This document shows, piece by piece, positions 50,986 to 63,685 of a stretch of 64,000 nt of DNA (positions are counted from its first letter, which is position 1; each line of letters opens with the position of its first letter). The notes beneath the pieces are model-generated. The model saw nothing but the letters and a program-made list of their open reading frames with translations. It was not told the DNA's origin and did no database searches. Made by a program: the position numbers and the translations under genes. This stretch comes from Dromaius novaehollandiae. Lineage: Eukaryota > Chordata > Aves > Casuariiformes > Dromaiidae. Where the stretch lies: assembly GCF_036370855.1 (NCBI RefSeq), contig NC_088098.1, positions 41,171,981 to 41,235,980 of the forward strand. Reading direction: 5' to 3'.

Positions 50986-51858
50986 ACTGCTGTGTTTGGC
51001 AATGGTGACAACTGTCGCTTCAGCCTCCGAGAATATTGAGCAAGAGACAGCTTGGAGCTTGACAGCCTGTGCCCTGAACGGGCCAAAAGTGTCTCCAGCA
51101 GATGCACCGCCCTGCTGCTAACATTGTGCCTCCTGCACATGGAAGAGGACCAACAAGCAGTGCTGCATTCATTTCAAGCAGAGGAAGAGTGTGCTCTTGA
51201 AGAGGAGGGGCAGCCATGCATCAGAGGTGGCACGGTGGATGTGCCACTACCACAGAGGTCGTGAACAGATCTCCAGGGGAAGGCGCACCACCAAGGCCAC
51301 TGCTCTTGAAGAAGACATCCATGCCCAGGGGCCCAGGATTAACAGGCCTGTGAGAGTCCAGGGCGAAGCATGCCTACGGTGCCACACACGTCTGCATCCC
51401 TGGAAACCCCCAGGGAGCCTTGTGAGGTGACATCCCCTTGGTCCACCCTCCGCCACAGCATGCAGGGGGATTGCTGCCTGTGAAGTGTGCATACTCCTTT
51501 TCCGTATGTGTATTCAGTGTGGGATTATGTTTAGCAGGTTTCTGGTAGAACTGGGGCAGCGGTGTCAGAGCTGTGGAGAGTCAATGTGAATCTGACTGCG
51601 AGAGCCATTGTGCCTTGAGGGACAGTTCCTCAGGGGCCGTGAGCTGTGGGTGAAATCCTGTGTAGCAACAAGCTCCATCAGAGACTGCCTGCTCAGGCCC
51701 TGCTCTGCTTGTGTGCCAGGCTCAATCCTGGCAACCGCATAAGCCATGCATGTGGCATGCCATGATAAGACAGCCCTCCCAGGCTTCTGCACAAAGACCT
51801 TGCCACACTGTCTCTCCTTCCTCAAATGCAGTGTGTAAAGGACCTACCTAGTGGTGGT
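50986..51858 (-). repeat. Right arm of 873-bp near-perfect inverted repeat (IR-B)
   Basis: The reverse complement of 33290-34162, with mismatches only at 51504 and 51124 (partners 33644 and 34024). It lies in intron 7, 2.7 kb downstream of exon 7. Beyond both edges only weak, unconvincing resemblance remains. On the left both copies continue into pyrimidine-rich sequence. On the right a short stretch (16 of 28 positions, ungapped) looks similar and then fades. Hence either a larger old repeat with a freshly homogenised core, or two recent insertions of the same unit. Confidence 0.97.
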
Positions 51859-52860
51859 AGTAGTACTGGTACTCCCAGCCACATTTCAGATCCTGTCCCT
51901 GCTCTGCAGTCAGCTGCTTGTGCAACAGATAAAATTCAGCATGCGTTTTCCATTTCTCTGAACTTCTTTCAGAAAAGGTCCCAAAGGGCATTGAGGGCTG
52001 GGGAGGACATAGGTGGATTAGCTAGGCTTCCCCCCAAAAAAAGAACTGAATGCAACAAGAGAGTGTGTGAAACAGGTGAAGGTGAAGGAGGGGAAAACCA
52101 AGGTCAGAGAGAAGTATTGGTAATCAGTTCCTTTTTAATCTTTGCATAGCATTTGCTACACTGAAAGACATTGACATAGAGTGCTATTCCACCCGTCCCA
52201 CTCAGTGCACTCCTGAATGCTCAGCGTGTTGTGAAGCAGTGGGATAGAGTCCTGTCCCAAGCACAGCGCTGGATGCCCCACCTGCGACAAGGAGAGCAGA
52301 GAGCTGAGTTTACAGCTACTGCAGAAGCTGTCCTCGCTCAGTCTGTAAGGAGGGGCTCAACCATGTCCTTACAGACATTCTGGGTAAAACTGATGCCTAT
52401 AGTTTGAAAGGTATTTGAAACGTTGGCACAGAGTCTGTCCCACATGGCCCACTGCCTTTTGACCAAATTGCCAAATGGAGGTTCCAGTTCCATTATTCAT
52501 TCAGGAAAGGCGCAATTACATTGGGCCTGTGCTGCATCGCTGTCAGGATGTACCTTACAGCTTGAAGCACAAGCGTATACAGCGTCTCTCATAATGCTTA
52601 TTGAGAACGTCATGAAAGACCCTGTCCCTTCTTGGCAAGAAGGTACTGGCATTTGCTTTTGAAGACGGGGGATATTAAAACCCTGTGGGGGAGCCTACTG
52701 GTGATGTGTGCAATGACACGTTACTGTCATCTGTGTGGAACAGATGAAGGGGACAGCATGGCACTTCCTAGAGAGCCTTCAGTCAAGGGAAGGATCTGTA
52801 GGTTAGCTTTCCATCAGACAGCTTATGGTATAGCACCACTTGTACCCAGTGCACTCTGTT
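51859..52860. other. Unexplained block flanking IR-B
   Basis: About 1 kb next to the right arm, slightly richer in G+C than the rest of intron 7. Frames up to 107 codons carry no recognised domain. It ends at T-rich runs (52861-52892). It has no counterpart beside the left arm. It may be the remainder of the element that carries IR-B, or of unrelated ancient repeats. Confidence 0.3.
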
Positions 52861-53527
52861 TTTTTTTTTTGTTTCTGTTTTTTTTTTTTTTTGTGAACAC
52901 AGCTAAATCTAGTCTAAAGTAAAGCCCAGATCACATCTAATGGAGATGTAAAGAGCCTTGGCATTAAATCATTTGATTTGCTAATCTGTTCTAATTCACC
53001 TCACTACTTGCTCTGTAAACAACGTCTGGGACACCATATGTGTTCATTCATGTTTCATGTTACTCTTCGACATGGTACCAGCACATGTAGTAGGAAGAAG
53101 ACTGGCAATGTCTAATAGGCACTATCTGCTGCTCTGTCTGGCACCTGTGTATGTTGCTTTATGCACAGTTGTGGTGTTTATCATTTTCATAATGCATATA
53201 AGGCAAATGTGAAGTAAACACACTACAACATTTAAAAGCAAAGCAAATTTTGAAATCTTAAAAATGTGCTTTGAATTTGGTCTTAGTGGTTTCAGTATTT
53301 TTCTTCTGTTCATTGAAAGACTGTGAGTAGTGTGTTAAGCAGTTCTATGAAACAGAGAATGAGATTTGGTCAGGATTGTTTTCCTTTGCATCACTTTGTG
53401 ATAAGATCTGAGGCAAATAACTTTGTTTTTCAGTTGCTAAACATTGATTTGCTTTTCAGTAACCTCTCAAGAAAGCAGGTTTGCAAAACAAGTTTTTTTT
53501 TTAATTAAGTATTGAAGTACACAAAGT

Positions 53528-53571
53528 GATAACAATAATGCATAAGATTGATAACAATAATGCATAAGATT
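53528..53571. repeat. 22-bp tandem duplication
   Basis: Two copies of a 22-bp unit (gataacaataatgcataaga plus tt) directly follow one another and run into a T tract. Confidence 0.9.
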
Positions 53572-54912
53572 TTTTTTTCTAAGAATCTAAAAGATAGAGA
53601 AGCTTGGATACCTTAATATTCTCTTTTCTGGGGAAAACTTAAACAAATGGTTATTCTTAATTTGAAACTCAATTTACTTTCTGGCCAGATAAAGTTTACC
53701 TGCTTACTAGATCAGTATACAGCTTGAAAGCTTGCGCTGAATGCATAATCAAAATCTGTGATGCCGTGAATATCTACAGTGTAACTATGGCAATAAAAAT
53801 TAGCCATTCATTTGAGAATGTCTGTGTGTATGCTTAGCTCTTTCTTGAAGAGTATGTTGGAATCCTCTTGCTTCTGTGACTATGACTCACCTTGAAACTG
53901 AGAGCTTTTGACTCAACAAGTGTCAGCTTGCTGATAGCAGTAGAGATATTCTAAGTGCATGATACAGCTGTGTACTGGAGCACATGATGGAGTGGAACAT
54001 ATAATTTCTGTAGGATATTAGAAGGTAACTTTAGGACACTACAAGTTAAAAGTAATAAAAAACTAAATAGTTTTTTTTTTAAAGGAGGAAGGAGATCAGC
54101 AGCAACAGTAGGGCCAAGTCTTAGAGAAAGGAAAGAGCAGAATTCAAGAGGAACAGATAAGTGAGTGAACATGTTAAACGTATGAGGTCGACTCTTGCAA
54201 AAAGTATCCCTTAGTAAGTAAATGCATCTGTACATGGAAATGGGGCTACAGTAGTTTCCCATGATTCATATGTTCATATAGGAATATAGACACATAGATT
54301 TGTATAGATAAATAGAAAAAAATGTCCAGAGGAACTAACATTTGCCTGTGTGCATACTTGAAGTTGCAGATAAATTGAGATGCAGTGATGGATGCATGAT
54401 GCTTTGTAGTAAATATTGTACAGCTGTCTTGTACCTTTTGCTCATCCCAGAGCTCATGTGTGTCATATTCTTCCTGTATGTTGTTCGTTTATACAGCACA
54501 AACATAGAGACATCTGTGAGAACTCCTAAAAGTTCACTGAATAACTCTAGGTCTGATTTTTAACATTTTGAGATAAGTCATCTAGGCTCAGTTAACTGCT
54601 TATGAAAAGAAAGAGATTACTGCAGCATTCTTTCTGTTGCTAATAAAAAGATATTTTTTCCTGTTAGGGAGAGAAACAGGGCATTCATTTTGTATTATTT
54701 TAACAACCTGAACAAGGGGAGCAAGCCTTGGCTCTGAAAAATTAACTAAACTATTCATGGTTTTGGTTCTGAGGTAGAAAGACTGAGGAAGAACAGTCTC
54801 TCTATTAAATACAGGTTGCACAAAACTCCATTTGTCCCTGTCCTGTTAGACTGTTACACACTAGAGTATGTAAAGATCTTGTGAAAACTTTGGAAATGTA
54901 GTATTCTTAAGC

Positions 54913-54943
<31 letters not shown>
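54913..54943. repeat. A15(TA)n simple repeat
   Basis: A run of A followed by about eight TA units, in intron 7. Confidence 0.9.
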
Positions 54944-55810
54944 CTTACTTTGAGCTTGTCCCGCTGTCTGGAAGTAAAGGCTTAACAAGATTTGTGGATC
55001 TGTAGGCTATATTTAAGTACTACCATGCTGTCCTTCAATCTTGAATCTACCTTCCTAGCAACTTAAATGATTCATGTCAGTAATTGTGGCTAATATGTAT
55101 GTTCGAGATTTATGAAGCAGAAGCATGTTCTAGGAAACATATTCTTTGCTAAACTTGCACTTGATGACGTTTTTAGTGTTGGAAAATCTGGATCAATATG
55201 CGAGGTTAATTTTCTGGTATATAGCTCCACATGAGGTAGAGAAGCTTGTTTTTTACGTTACTTGGATTTACTCATACAGGATTGACCTCCTGGACAAAGT
55301 TGGAAGTTAGACAACCACCTGTACGCTCTCTGTAATGCACTGGTGCTAGTGTTCGTTACTGATCCCACTGATGGCAGTCAGGCTCTGTAAGGTATTGATT
55401 AAAATACAATTTATTGGAGTTAACACTGGAAGGAAAAAGAGGATAGATAATCTTAGGGCCATTCAGATGTTGGGAATCCCAATTGGTGCAGCATCGGATA
55501 GACCTCCAGTCAGGGCACAGCGTGCTGTGCATATTCATCTGGAGTGGTTTGCCAGCTTTATGGTCTTTATAGCTCTTAGAGGATTTTCTTAGAAGTAAAC
55601 AGTTCTACTCATCTTTTCTACTGTCAAGGAAAATGATGTTCACATGAGAAAATGCAGCTTTACTTCAAGATAAAGACAAGGACAGGCAGGTGGCAAAATC
55701 TCTAGCACCAGGTGCTACCTGCAGACTCCTCCATTATGATTAGCCAGCCAGGTTTATCCAAGCCAAGGGATATGTGCAGCATAGCATGGGCCTGAAGGCC
55801 GAGTTGTATG

Positions 55811-55870
55811 TGCGGTGCGGTACGGTACAGGATAGCATAGCATAAGCATAGCATAGCACAGCACAGGCCT
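55811..55870. repeat. Imperfect GCATA/GCACA/GGTAC microsatellite
   Basis: A purine/pyrimidine-mixed pentamer repeat that drifts in unit: 'tgcggtgcggtacggtac', then 'agcatagcataagcatagca', then 'tagcacagcacagg'. Confidence 0.8.
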
Positions 55871-56784
55871 GTGCTGGTCAGGTCAGCTCATAGGCAGATC
55901 ACTAACTCCTTGATGTACAATACTCTTCCGGATAGGATCACTATGGCTCTCACTTCTGTTTCTGTAGTACAGAACATATGAAATAGTAAATTGTTGACTG
56001 TTTAGACTAAAGACATTGTAGACTAAATGCTAATTTGTCTGCTATGGTTTATATGAGTGTGAGTTATATTAACATATACTGCTAGGAGCTGGTCCTTACC
56101 ATGTCCATGTGTGTTGCAAGTGTGCATTCTCATGTGCACATGTGCCTTCATAAAGGAAGTCTAAATGCTGTGTATATATATACCTATATAGATATTAGTC
56201 TCTTTTCTTCCCCCCTCATATGTGTAAGAATGTTCCTTACATTTCTAAATATATTTAATTGTCCACAGTTTTTGGATGATTTGTTCAACTGTTACATCCA
56301 CTAGGCAAGAAATATTGCTTTGATTTTTTTGGATTTTAGAATCCTGCTTTATGAATAATAGCATCTTCTTTAGGCCCTTTCTAATAAATTTTGGAGGCAG
56401 TGAACGCATCACATGTATATTTTGAGTGTGTTGACACTAAATCTTTGAGCTCAGCTGAAATTTGGAGAAGAAAGAAATTCAGCTCTTTTTTAGGCTGATT
56501 TTATAGCTTGCACAATTTAGTTAATGTTGGGTACTTTTCAAACCCTATCTTCATCTTTATCTCAATTTCATTTCCAAATGCTCATGTAATTCTGGTATAC
56601 TATTTTTAGTGCTTCAGTGGCTTCAACATTTCTACTAATAGAAAAGTTACAAGTGACTTTCATTAGGAAAATGAAAAGAAAATAGAAAAAAATAGAAATA
56701 ACTAGCTCATATTCCTTTTTGGGTTTAATTCTGTTATAAAAGAATTCCGTTTTGTATTTTGTCTGGAAGAAAACAGTGATTTCC

Positions 56785-56875
56785 CACTGGATTCATAGAA
56801 TTTTAAGGCCAGCAGGGACCATTGCAGTTGACTTCTCTGACACACCGCATAGTACAGAGTGAAAACTTCTCCCTG
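56785..56875 (-). mobile_element. CR1-type LINE 3'-end relic, antisense
   Basis: Starts 'ttcatagaattttaaggcca' followed by 'gcagggaccattgcag'. This is the reverse complement of the conserved LINE 3' tail ('tggtcccttctggccttaaa', 'tctatgaat') that recurs in sauropsid and other amniote genomes. It continues with 'acacaccgcatagtacagag'. Short and diverged. Confidence 0.65.
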
Positions 56876-59262
56876 TAGCAGAAATATACGTTTATAGAAT
56901 CAAATATCACATTAGCCTGGGTATTAAATTATTATAGTCTAATTAATGTTTAAACACCTAATAGATGTTAATTTGATTCTTCATTCCAAAGGGATTAATT
57001 TATCACCTGCATTCTAGTTAAGTAGAAGAGGAGAGTACTGTGGGAAAAATTGCGGTTTCTCAGAGATAAATGAAGGAAAAGATTTTGATAGTTTTGTAGT
57101 AGCTATTCTTGACCACTGATAAAATGGTCACATAGTAGTTGTTGCATGCATTTGCCAGAAGTAAACAGGATTGCTAAAATTAGTACTGCGTTGAAGGAGT
57201 TTTCGTTCTAGCAGATGCGGAGTAAGACGGGAAGAAATGGGGGAAAGTGAACTGTTCCATCAGTAGTCTCTACTACATAGTCATCTTATAATAAAGTTTT
57301 ATATTTGTGTGGATGTTTGGGGATCAGGATGGATATTGTCATTATTAAAGTAGCTCTGAATTTAAAATGTGTTGTTTCTGGAAAATAAAAAAGGTAAAAA
57401 AGCCATATTTCTTTAAAAATACATTTTAAAGAAAAAGCAGAGTTAATATCTGGTTGACCTACATGTCTGGTTTGTGATTTTGCTCTCAGTGAGATCATTA
57501 TTCATCAGTAACAGTACCTTTCCCATTTTTCTCTCTAAGAAGCCCCCCTGAGTCTTCAGACAATGCTTATGACATCAGTGACTTCTTTTTGAGGATTAAA
57601 AATGTGAAGAAAAGGAAGGATTCTGTACAAAAAGGGAGAAAAATAATGTTTATGAAGAAGGGTAGCATATAATTTTCTCCCTGTTCAGAAGATTGTCTTA
57701 ATGGTGAATATTCATAAATTGTAGTTAGAGTTTCCCCTAAAGGTAGCCACAATACCAACAGTTGTGAGGTTTTGGGTTAGGGTATATCGGGGAAAAAACA
57801 CATCCCCTCTGCTCAGGGACAACCACTGTTGCATATGAATGGGACTGATTTCTTACCCTTATTTCTTAAAGTGATCTGTTTATTTTTAAATTACTTAAGT
57901 GACAATTTGTCATTTTAACAATTGCTATGGAAACTACATGCTTTCAGTTTTCTCTTGGTATAACACCATTGTCAGGAATGTGAAAACAGTGATGAATTCC
58001 TTTGAACACAGCAAATTTTTTTTTAATTATTTTTTTCTTTCCCAATCTGTCCTGGATTGTTTTTCTTCAAGGCATGACAAACTTCAGATATGAATAACCT
58101 ACTTGAAGTCTCACGGCCCACTCTGGGTTGCTCTTGCTGATGGCATCCCAAACTGTAAGCAACAGGGCAGGTGAAGAGACAGTTTAGTTTCTGCCTCTGG
58201 TGACAGAAAAAAAACCAGCATTGTAGTTACTGCAATACTTCGAATTTTGTGTTGAGGCTCGGGTGAGGAAGAGGATGCCCATATTAGCCAAGGAACCATG
58301 CATTAAGGGCTTGTTTTGAGTGGTCTGCGACAGCGAAGGGGCTACTGGCCCACACAGAGCTGTAGCAAGGCCTTGCTGTGCACTTGCAGCCCTCCCACAC
58401 TCTCTTCTCTCCCAGTCACTGCTGTTGCAACAAATCTGCAGCCTGCACAGCAGCAGCAACAGGAGGGGCCCAGCTATAAAATTATGCTCACTTGGCACAT
58501 TCCTTAGGAGCTGAGGGACATCTGGCCTTGTTATAGTTCTTGTAAGCCCGTTATCACCAGCTTACAAAAGAGAGCACTGTCTCTGGAGTTTGCCAGATCT
58601 GTCTTCTTTCTGCCATCATTCAGACTGGTTATTTTTGTGGAGCAATTCAGTAGGTACGTGTCATCTCAGTTCACAGTGGAGGTTTGGCAGCAGGGCCAGC
58701 AGCAGGATGAATGCCTGTATGGCTATTTCCTTTTGAATCCTGCTATCTTTTGAATTTCAGCCATTTTTAGTGGCAATGAGTTCCGTGTATAATATTCAGT
58801 ATTCCTCTTCTTAATTTTTCATTTGATATCTTTAATTGAATGGCTTCTTGTTGTCAGGAGGCGGATAGAAAGGAAATGGCTGAGCTGTTATTGATGCATA
58901 ATTGGTTGTTTTATCATAGCTCCTATTATATGTCTTTTTCACCAGTAATCCATCCTGTTGGCTTTTGACTTTCTCAGTAGGAGAATTTTTTTATACCGTT
59001 GATCGTTCTTGCTGCCTGACTGTGAATCTCCTTTCATAATCATGCATCATCCATCAACACACCATGCCTGAGGATGTCTTGTCAGTTAGCAGACATTTGA
59101 TAAATTTCATGTTCAACCTGGCTGCTTCCAGAAAGATGTTCCTGTCGGTCTTTCTGAGAGTCATTATTGGATGTTGTCAAAGGCAAGAGGCTCTTCTGCT
59201 TGAATCCTACCAGTTGATATGCGAAGTGTCTGTTCCTACTTGTTTTTAAATCAGGAGAGACA

Positions 59263-59292
59263 GGTCGGTCGGTCTGTCTGTCTGTCTCTCTG
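59263..59292. repeat. (GTCG)n/(GTCT)n tetranucleotide repeat
   Basis: About seven tetramers that change from GTCG to GTCT and end in TCTC. Confidence 0.9.
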
Positions 59293-59329
59293 ACTGCCTT
59301 ACTCTTGTTTACCATACTCTCAGTTCATG

Positions 59330-59620
59330 CCAACCACAGATGATATTGCCAGTGATCTTTTTTTATATATTTCCATCTACATTATTGATGCAAATGTTGA
59401 ATAGTCATCAGGTCTCAAACTGATCCTGGCAGAAATGCAGTGGAAGCATCCCATTTGCTAATATTCCCCAACTGACTCAGCAATCTGTCACCATATTCTG
59501 AATCCAATTACTCGGTGCTTTATTTTTTACAATGCTAACTTTTTAAAAATTGAAATTGCATGTGGTAATAAACCTCTCAAGGCTTTTTGCAGTACTACTA
59601 AAATTTTTCATATGATGAAT
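59330..59620 (-). mobile_element. LINE reverse-transcriptase relic, antisense
   Basis: On the - strand at about 59380-59430, 'ggatcagtttgagacctg' is followed by codons reading F-N-I-C-I-N-N. This corresponds to the reverse-transcriptase motif GSVLGPVLFNIFIND of CR1/L2-type LINEs, with a frameshift and a stop. The + strand to the right ('gcatgtggtaataaacctct', 'caaggctttttgcagtacta') parallels the upstream part of the same reading in other amniote copies. A dead, very old fragment; family assignment tentative. Confidence 0.5.
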
Positions 59621-60976
59621 GAGAGCTGTCTTTGGCAATTTCATGTATAGTTTTTGGGGGGCTCTGAAATTAATGTGCATTGTCTCAGATTTGTTTTGTT
59701 TATGTCATTTTTTGTTTATGCATTTGCTAAACTGCAAACACCTGCCAAGGCATGGGAGAGGTTTTTTTGCAGGCTCAGTAACAATATTTTACAGATAGGC
59801 CTGGTTTTTTTTCCTAAATGAATTTTTTAAGTGACACCTTATCCCTTGGGAATTATCCCCTAACCATTGTCAGTGGGATTTCCTACTCTTTTCCTTAAAC
59901 TGTTTGCTTTATTTGTGTTTTTTCCTAGATCTGAGAATTGTCTGTGCTTTTCCAAACCCGAGCTTTTCTGGCCTGCCTGTTAAAAACACTGTCAGCCTGT
60001 CGGGGTCCTACATGCACCCCTTCCCACACACCTCGTAGAGTTTAGCTCCATGTGCTCAAGATGCTCTGCGGTGCTCAACTCAGGGTTTGGCATGGCCTGA
60101 GCTAATGGTCAGGGAGCAGCAAGAGTGGGCTCCTCTGCAAGGGAAAGTGAGCTGGGAGCCAGAATGGACGGCAAGGCAGGTAGGGCTGTCCCCCCATACC
60201 TGAACAAGCAGAGCAGAGCAGGTCTGGTGGTGACCACCTTAGCAAAGCTGGCCTTGAGCACAGGCAGCCAAATGCCTCACAGGGTGTTAGTGCACTCAGG
60301 CCCTGACCTTTTATGGGCTCTGGAAATTTTCAGTTGGTTAAAAACTACAGGCCATGTTCTTATTGGCAGACTAACCAATTTCAGATTGCTCCACAGTTAG
60401 GCTTTTTTTTCTGTCCAAGATGATTACAAATGGTGCAACTTTGGTTACATAATGGGAATTTGGAAATTTTTACATTTGAGTCCATTTATTTTAGTGTAAG
60501 CTAGTGATGCGGGTTTGAACTACTAACCAGATGGTTGCAGATCTGCAGGTATAGTGAACATGACATAGAGATGACATAAACTTGAAGAGCAGGTTTTCTA
60601 AGGGAAAAGAGATACTGAGATTGGAACACTTGGGTGAATTCATGAAAGCTGTGATGAATAAGTGTGTGAGAGACAGGTTAAAGACAGAGAGTCTGATGAA
60701 AGAGCTTTCTTCAGGAACTATGCATTACATAACAGGAAGGACATTGCCGTGCTGAAAAAGTGAGTTATTTCCTTTTGCCTTTTTTGGGGGGGAATCTAGG
60801 ATAGACTATTAGCAAAGAGAGATTTTGGCAGTGGTGATACTCCTCCATGCTTCTTTTTCTGGGAATCATTATTTCTTTTGTTCAGTTTCTCCCTGCTTTC
60901 TTCTCACTGCCTGCTCCATCTTTAAAAAAACAAAACAAGCCCCCCACACCTTTCCACTTGTGCATTTTGTTTTGTC

Positions 60977-61003
60977 TTTTTTTTTTTTTTTTTTTTTTTT
61001 TTT
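60977..61003. repeat. T27 homopolymer
   Basis: 27 consecutive T. As the A tail of a - strand retroposed copy it would need a body at its left, and I do not recognise one. Confidence 0.85.
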
Positions 61004-63685
61004 GCCTTTTATGGTCTTCTTCCACTGCAGAACTCCTCCCACCACAGGACTGCGAAGCCAGTGTACCTGTCTGGCCTTGTGAGTCTTGTATTCTTTGAAT
61101 TTGCCAAATGGTTCATTGGTGTTTTTGCCAGCTTTTGGGCATAGCTGGATACAGAACAAGTGCAGGGGAGTTTGCAGGGGGGTAAGGCAGGTGTGCAAGG
61201 GGGAAAGGGAAGAATTCATGGGAGCCTGTCTCAGAGCCAGTGGACTGGTTTTGAAGTTGAGACAAGGCAGGGTATTTCAAAAAGGTGAGGCTTTAGTAAA
61301 AACACTATCTCCTCTTCAGAAGGTAGGGTGAAAAGCACTGGAAAATGGGATAGGTGGGTTCAAACTCCCTTTAGGCCCCATCTGGCCTATGTCCTCAGAC
61401 TATTGTGGCCACGAGGCTGTGTTTCGAAAGACAACCTTCTTTTTTCTTTTAAGTGTCTGCTTTTGGGAAGTATGCTGCGCTCTGAATCCTGAGTGGAATA
61501 AGGTGCCTCAGTTGCATAAGGAGACATCAGATATCTCCCCCCGCACAGTTGGTTTCCTGCTGGCTGACTCCAGGTTGTGGCAGGAGCTCTGAGTCTGTGC
61601 TTCGTGGAGGGAGCGTGAGATGCAGCTCTTAGGTATTGTGAATCCCTTGGCAGGGGTCAGATGACTGCTTTTTAAGGACTGCGATGTTTAGTTCCCAGCC
61701 AGCAGTTGCTTTCTCACTCTTTTTATTAATCTGCATATGAAAGACATTCCTCCTCCTCCTCCTTCGCTGCAGCAGAGGGTTGCTTTTTGTCCCCTATGTC
61801 CCTTCTGCTAAGTACTTCCATACGCAGCAATGAATTTGCATAATATTTGGGCAGTGATGGAGGAGGAGGGGTGTTTTATACCTGCTTGTTTGCATCTAAA
61901 TGTGCACATGAATGGACATGTGTACATCCAAGGGGACGTGCAAGGGTTGTGGTGTGGATGGAGGTGTGTTAGAACTGTGCTGGTGGTCAGCGGAGCAACC
62001 TAATGTGCAAAAATACCTTGTTTGCTTTAAAGCAGAATCCTGGCCTTCAGATCACAGTGTAGTGAATCTAGTAGTAGAAGAACAATGAAATAGTACCTCT
62101 CCAATGCAGTTTGTTTATATGAATTTGTGGTGTTATTTATCATCTATTATATGAATCTATTATATGTATCTTTCATATCTGAGGACAAAAATCGTTTGCT
62201 AGCTGTTGAAGATTGGAGGCAAACATGATTAGTGTATATTTTCATAACACTGTTTTGCTAGTGCCTTATTATTGGTATGAAAATAGTGAATTTAGCAAAT
62301 TCTTCAAGGTACTCTAATGCCCCTCTCCTTTTGCATCTTGTCAATAGAAAAGAATTACACAGTTTTGTGTACTATTTTTTTCCACTGAACCTGTTAATCT
62401 ATCTATTGTATTGTTTGTTTTATTGCAAATTGTCTCCTGTGTTGGAAAAAAAAGTACATTTGGTTTGTTGAAAGCACACACAAAGATTGCTAGTTATGAA
62501 TTGTAAGTTGTGCCTGCAGCTCTTTTGAATGTAATGAAAGACATGAATGTGAATGAGACTTGTTAGGAAAGACATATTCCAAATTTGCATTTACACAGGG
62601 ATGGTGGAGATACAAATTTGTTTTGTGACTAGTGTAGTGCTATAAAGATGGTGACATTTGCGATAGTGAAACTTTCTCTGTATTTGTGACTTCTTGCATA
62701 AAGCACTGGCAAGTCGTGTTTGCAATTTGACAACATATGTCTCTCCTCACTTGTCTGTAGGCTCTGTCAAAGTTTATCTTCCTAATGTGGCCTTTCTAGT
62801 GAAAAGGTTATGACAATACCTACAGAGCTAAAGCTCATTCTACTTTAACATCTCTTCATCATTTAAAAATAAACGTATGTGGAGCAGTTCATTCACTACA
62901 GTAATTACATACAATAAGATTGTGATTATATCATCTTGTGCCACCTGCTTTTCATATTTGCAGCACAGCAGAAGATTATTTTTGATTATTTTTGTTATTA
63001 TTACTTACCATTAGATGATTTGTGACATCTAATTACTTCTGTTTACCGTTCTGAATATTCCCTGTAGCTCAAGCCTACGTTTAGTTTTTAAAGAAATAGT
63101 AGTATGGTAGCGCACTAAAACAGAAAAGGGCTTCTTTGGCTTCTCTCCAGTCTTTATGTGCAGTAGTGGCACAGAGGTGCCAAGAAGCCAGTTGTAAGCA
63201 GCTTGCTGGGAATTTTTCCAGAGCTGGGAGGAAATTTCTAGGTAACAAAGAGCTGGGCATTATCTCTAGGCCTGTGCACAAGGCATATAGCTGAGGTGCT
63301 GCTGGGTCAAGAAGATCCTAGTTCAGTGGGACTCTCAATGTTTTACAGTGTTTCATGATAAGAGTAGAAGTACACATAGCCCCCTCTACTGCCAGTGTAG
63401 TAACAGCCCTTTTGTGGCTCTCTTTCCATATGCCTATCCATTTATCCTATTTTTTTCAGTAGCAGTTAGTCTGTGCTGCGTTCATTTGAGAGTTTGTGCC
63501 CAAAGCCTGTAAATTTATTTCTCTAACAAGTGAATACGCTTAATGTAACAAAAGCTTCTTTAAAGTCTTGTTTGAAATTACTTCTGTTGCTGTGCTGCTG
63601 CTACTGTTATGTGTTCAAGTCTTGAACTGTCAAGGAATTATGAAGTATTTTTATCCTGTGACATTTTAAATTACTCTCTCCGTAG

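Larger units (their letters stand above)
48273..63685 (+). other. ACSS3: ACSS3 intron 7 (15.4 kb)
   Basis: Runs from gtaaat to ctctctccgtag. It holds the right arm of the long inverted repeat (50986-51858), an unexplained block right of it, a minus-strand LINE 3'-end relic (56785-56875), a minus-strand reverse-transcriptase relic (59330-59620), and microsatellites at 53528, 54913, 55811, 59263 and 60977. No additional exon is supported. Confidence 0.8.

Noticed and set aside
55811..55870. CRISPR-like array in the GCATA repeat
   Set aside because: The unit is 5 bp with no spacers, in a vertebrate intron; it is a microsatellite.
58100..58520. Possible LTR with a TATA-like 'ctataaaatta' near 58475
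   Set aside because: No clear TG/CA ends, polyadenylation signal or flanking duplication could be placed.
60960..61020. Processed pseudogene or SINE body attached to the T27 tract
   Set aside because: Neither flank shows a recognisable gene or SINE sequence, so it is listed only as a homopolymer.
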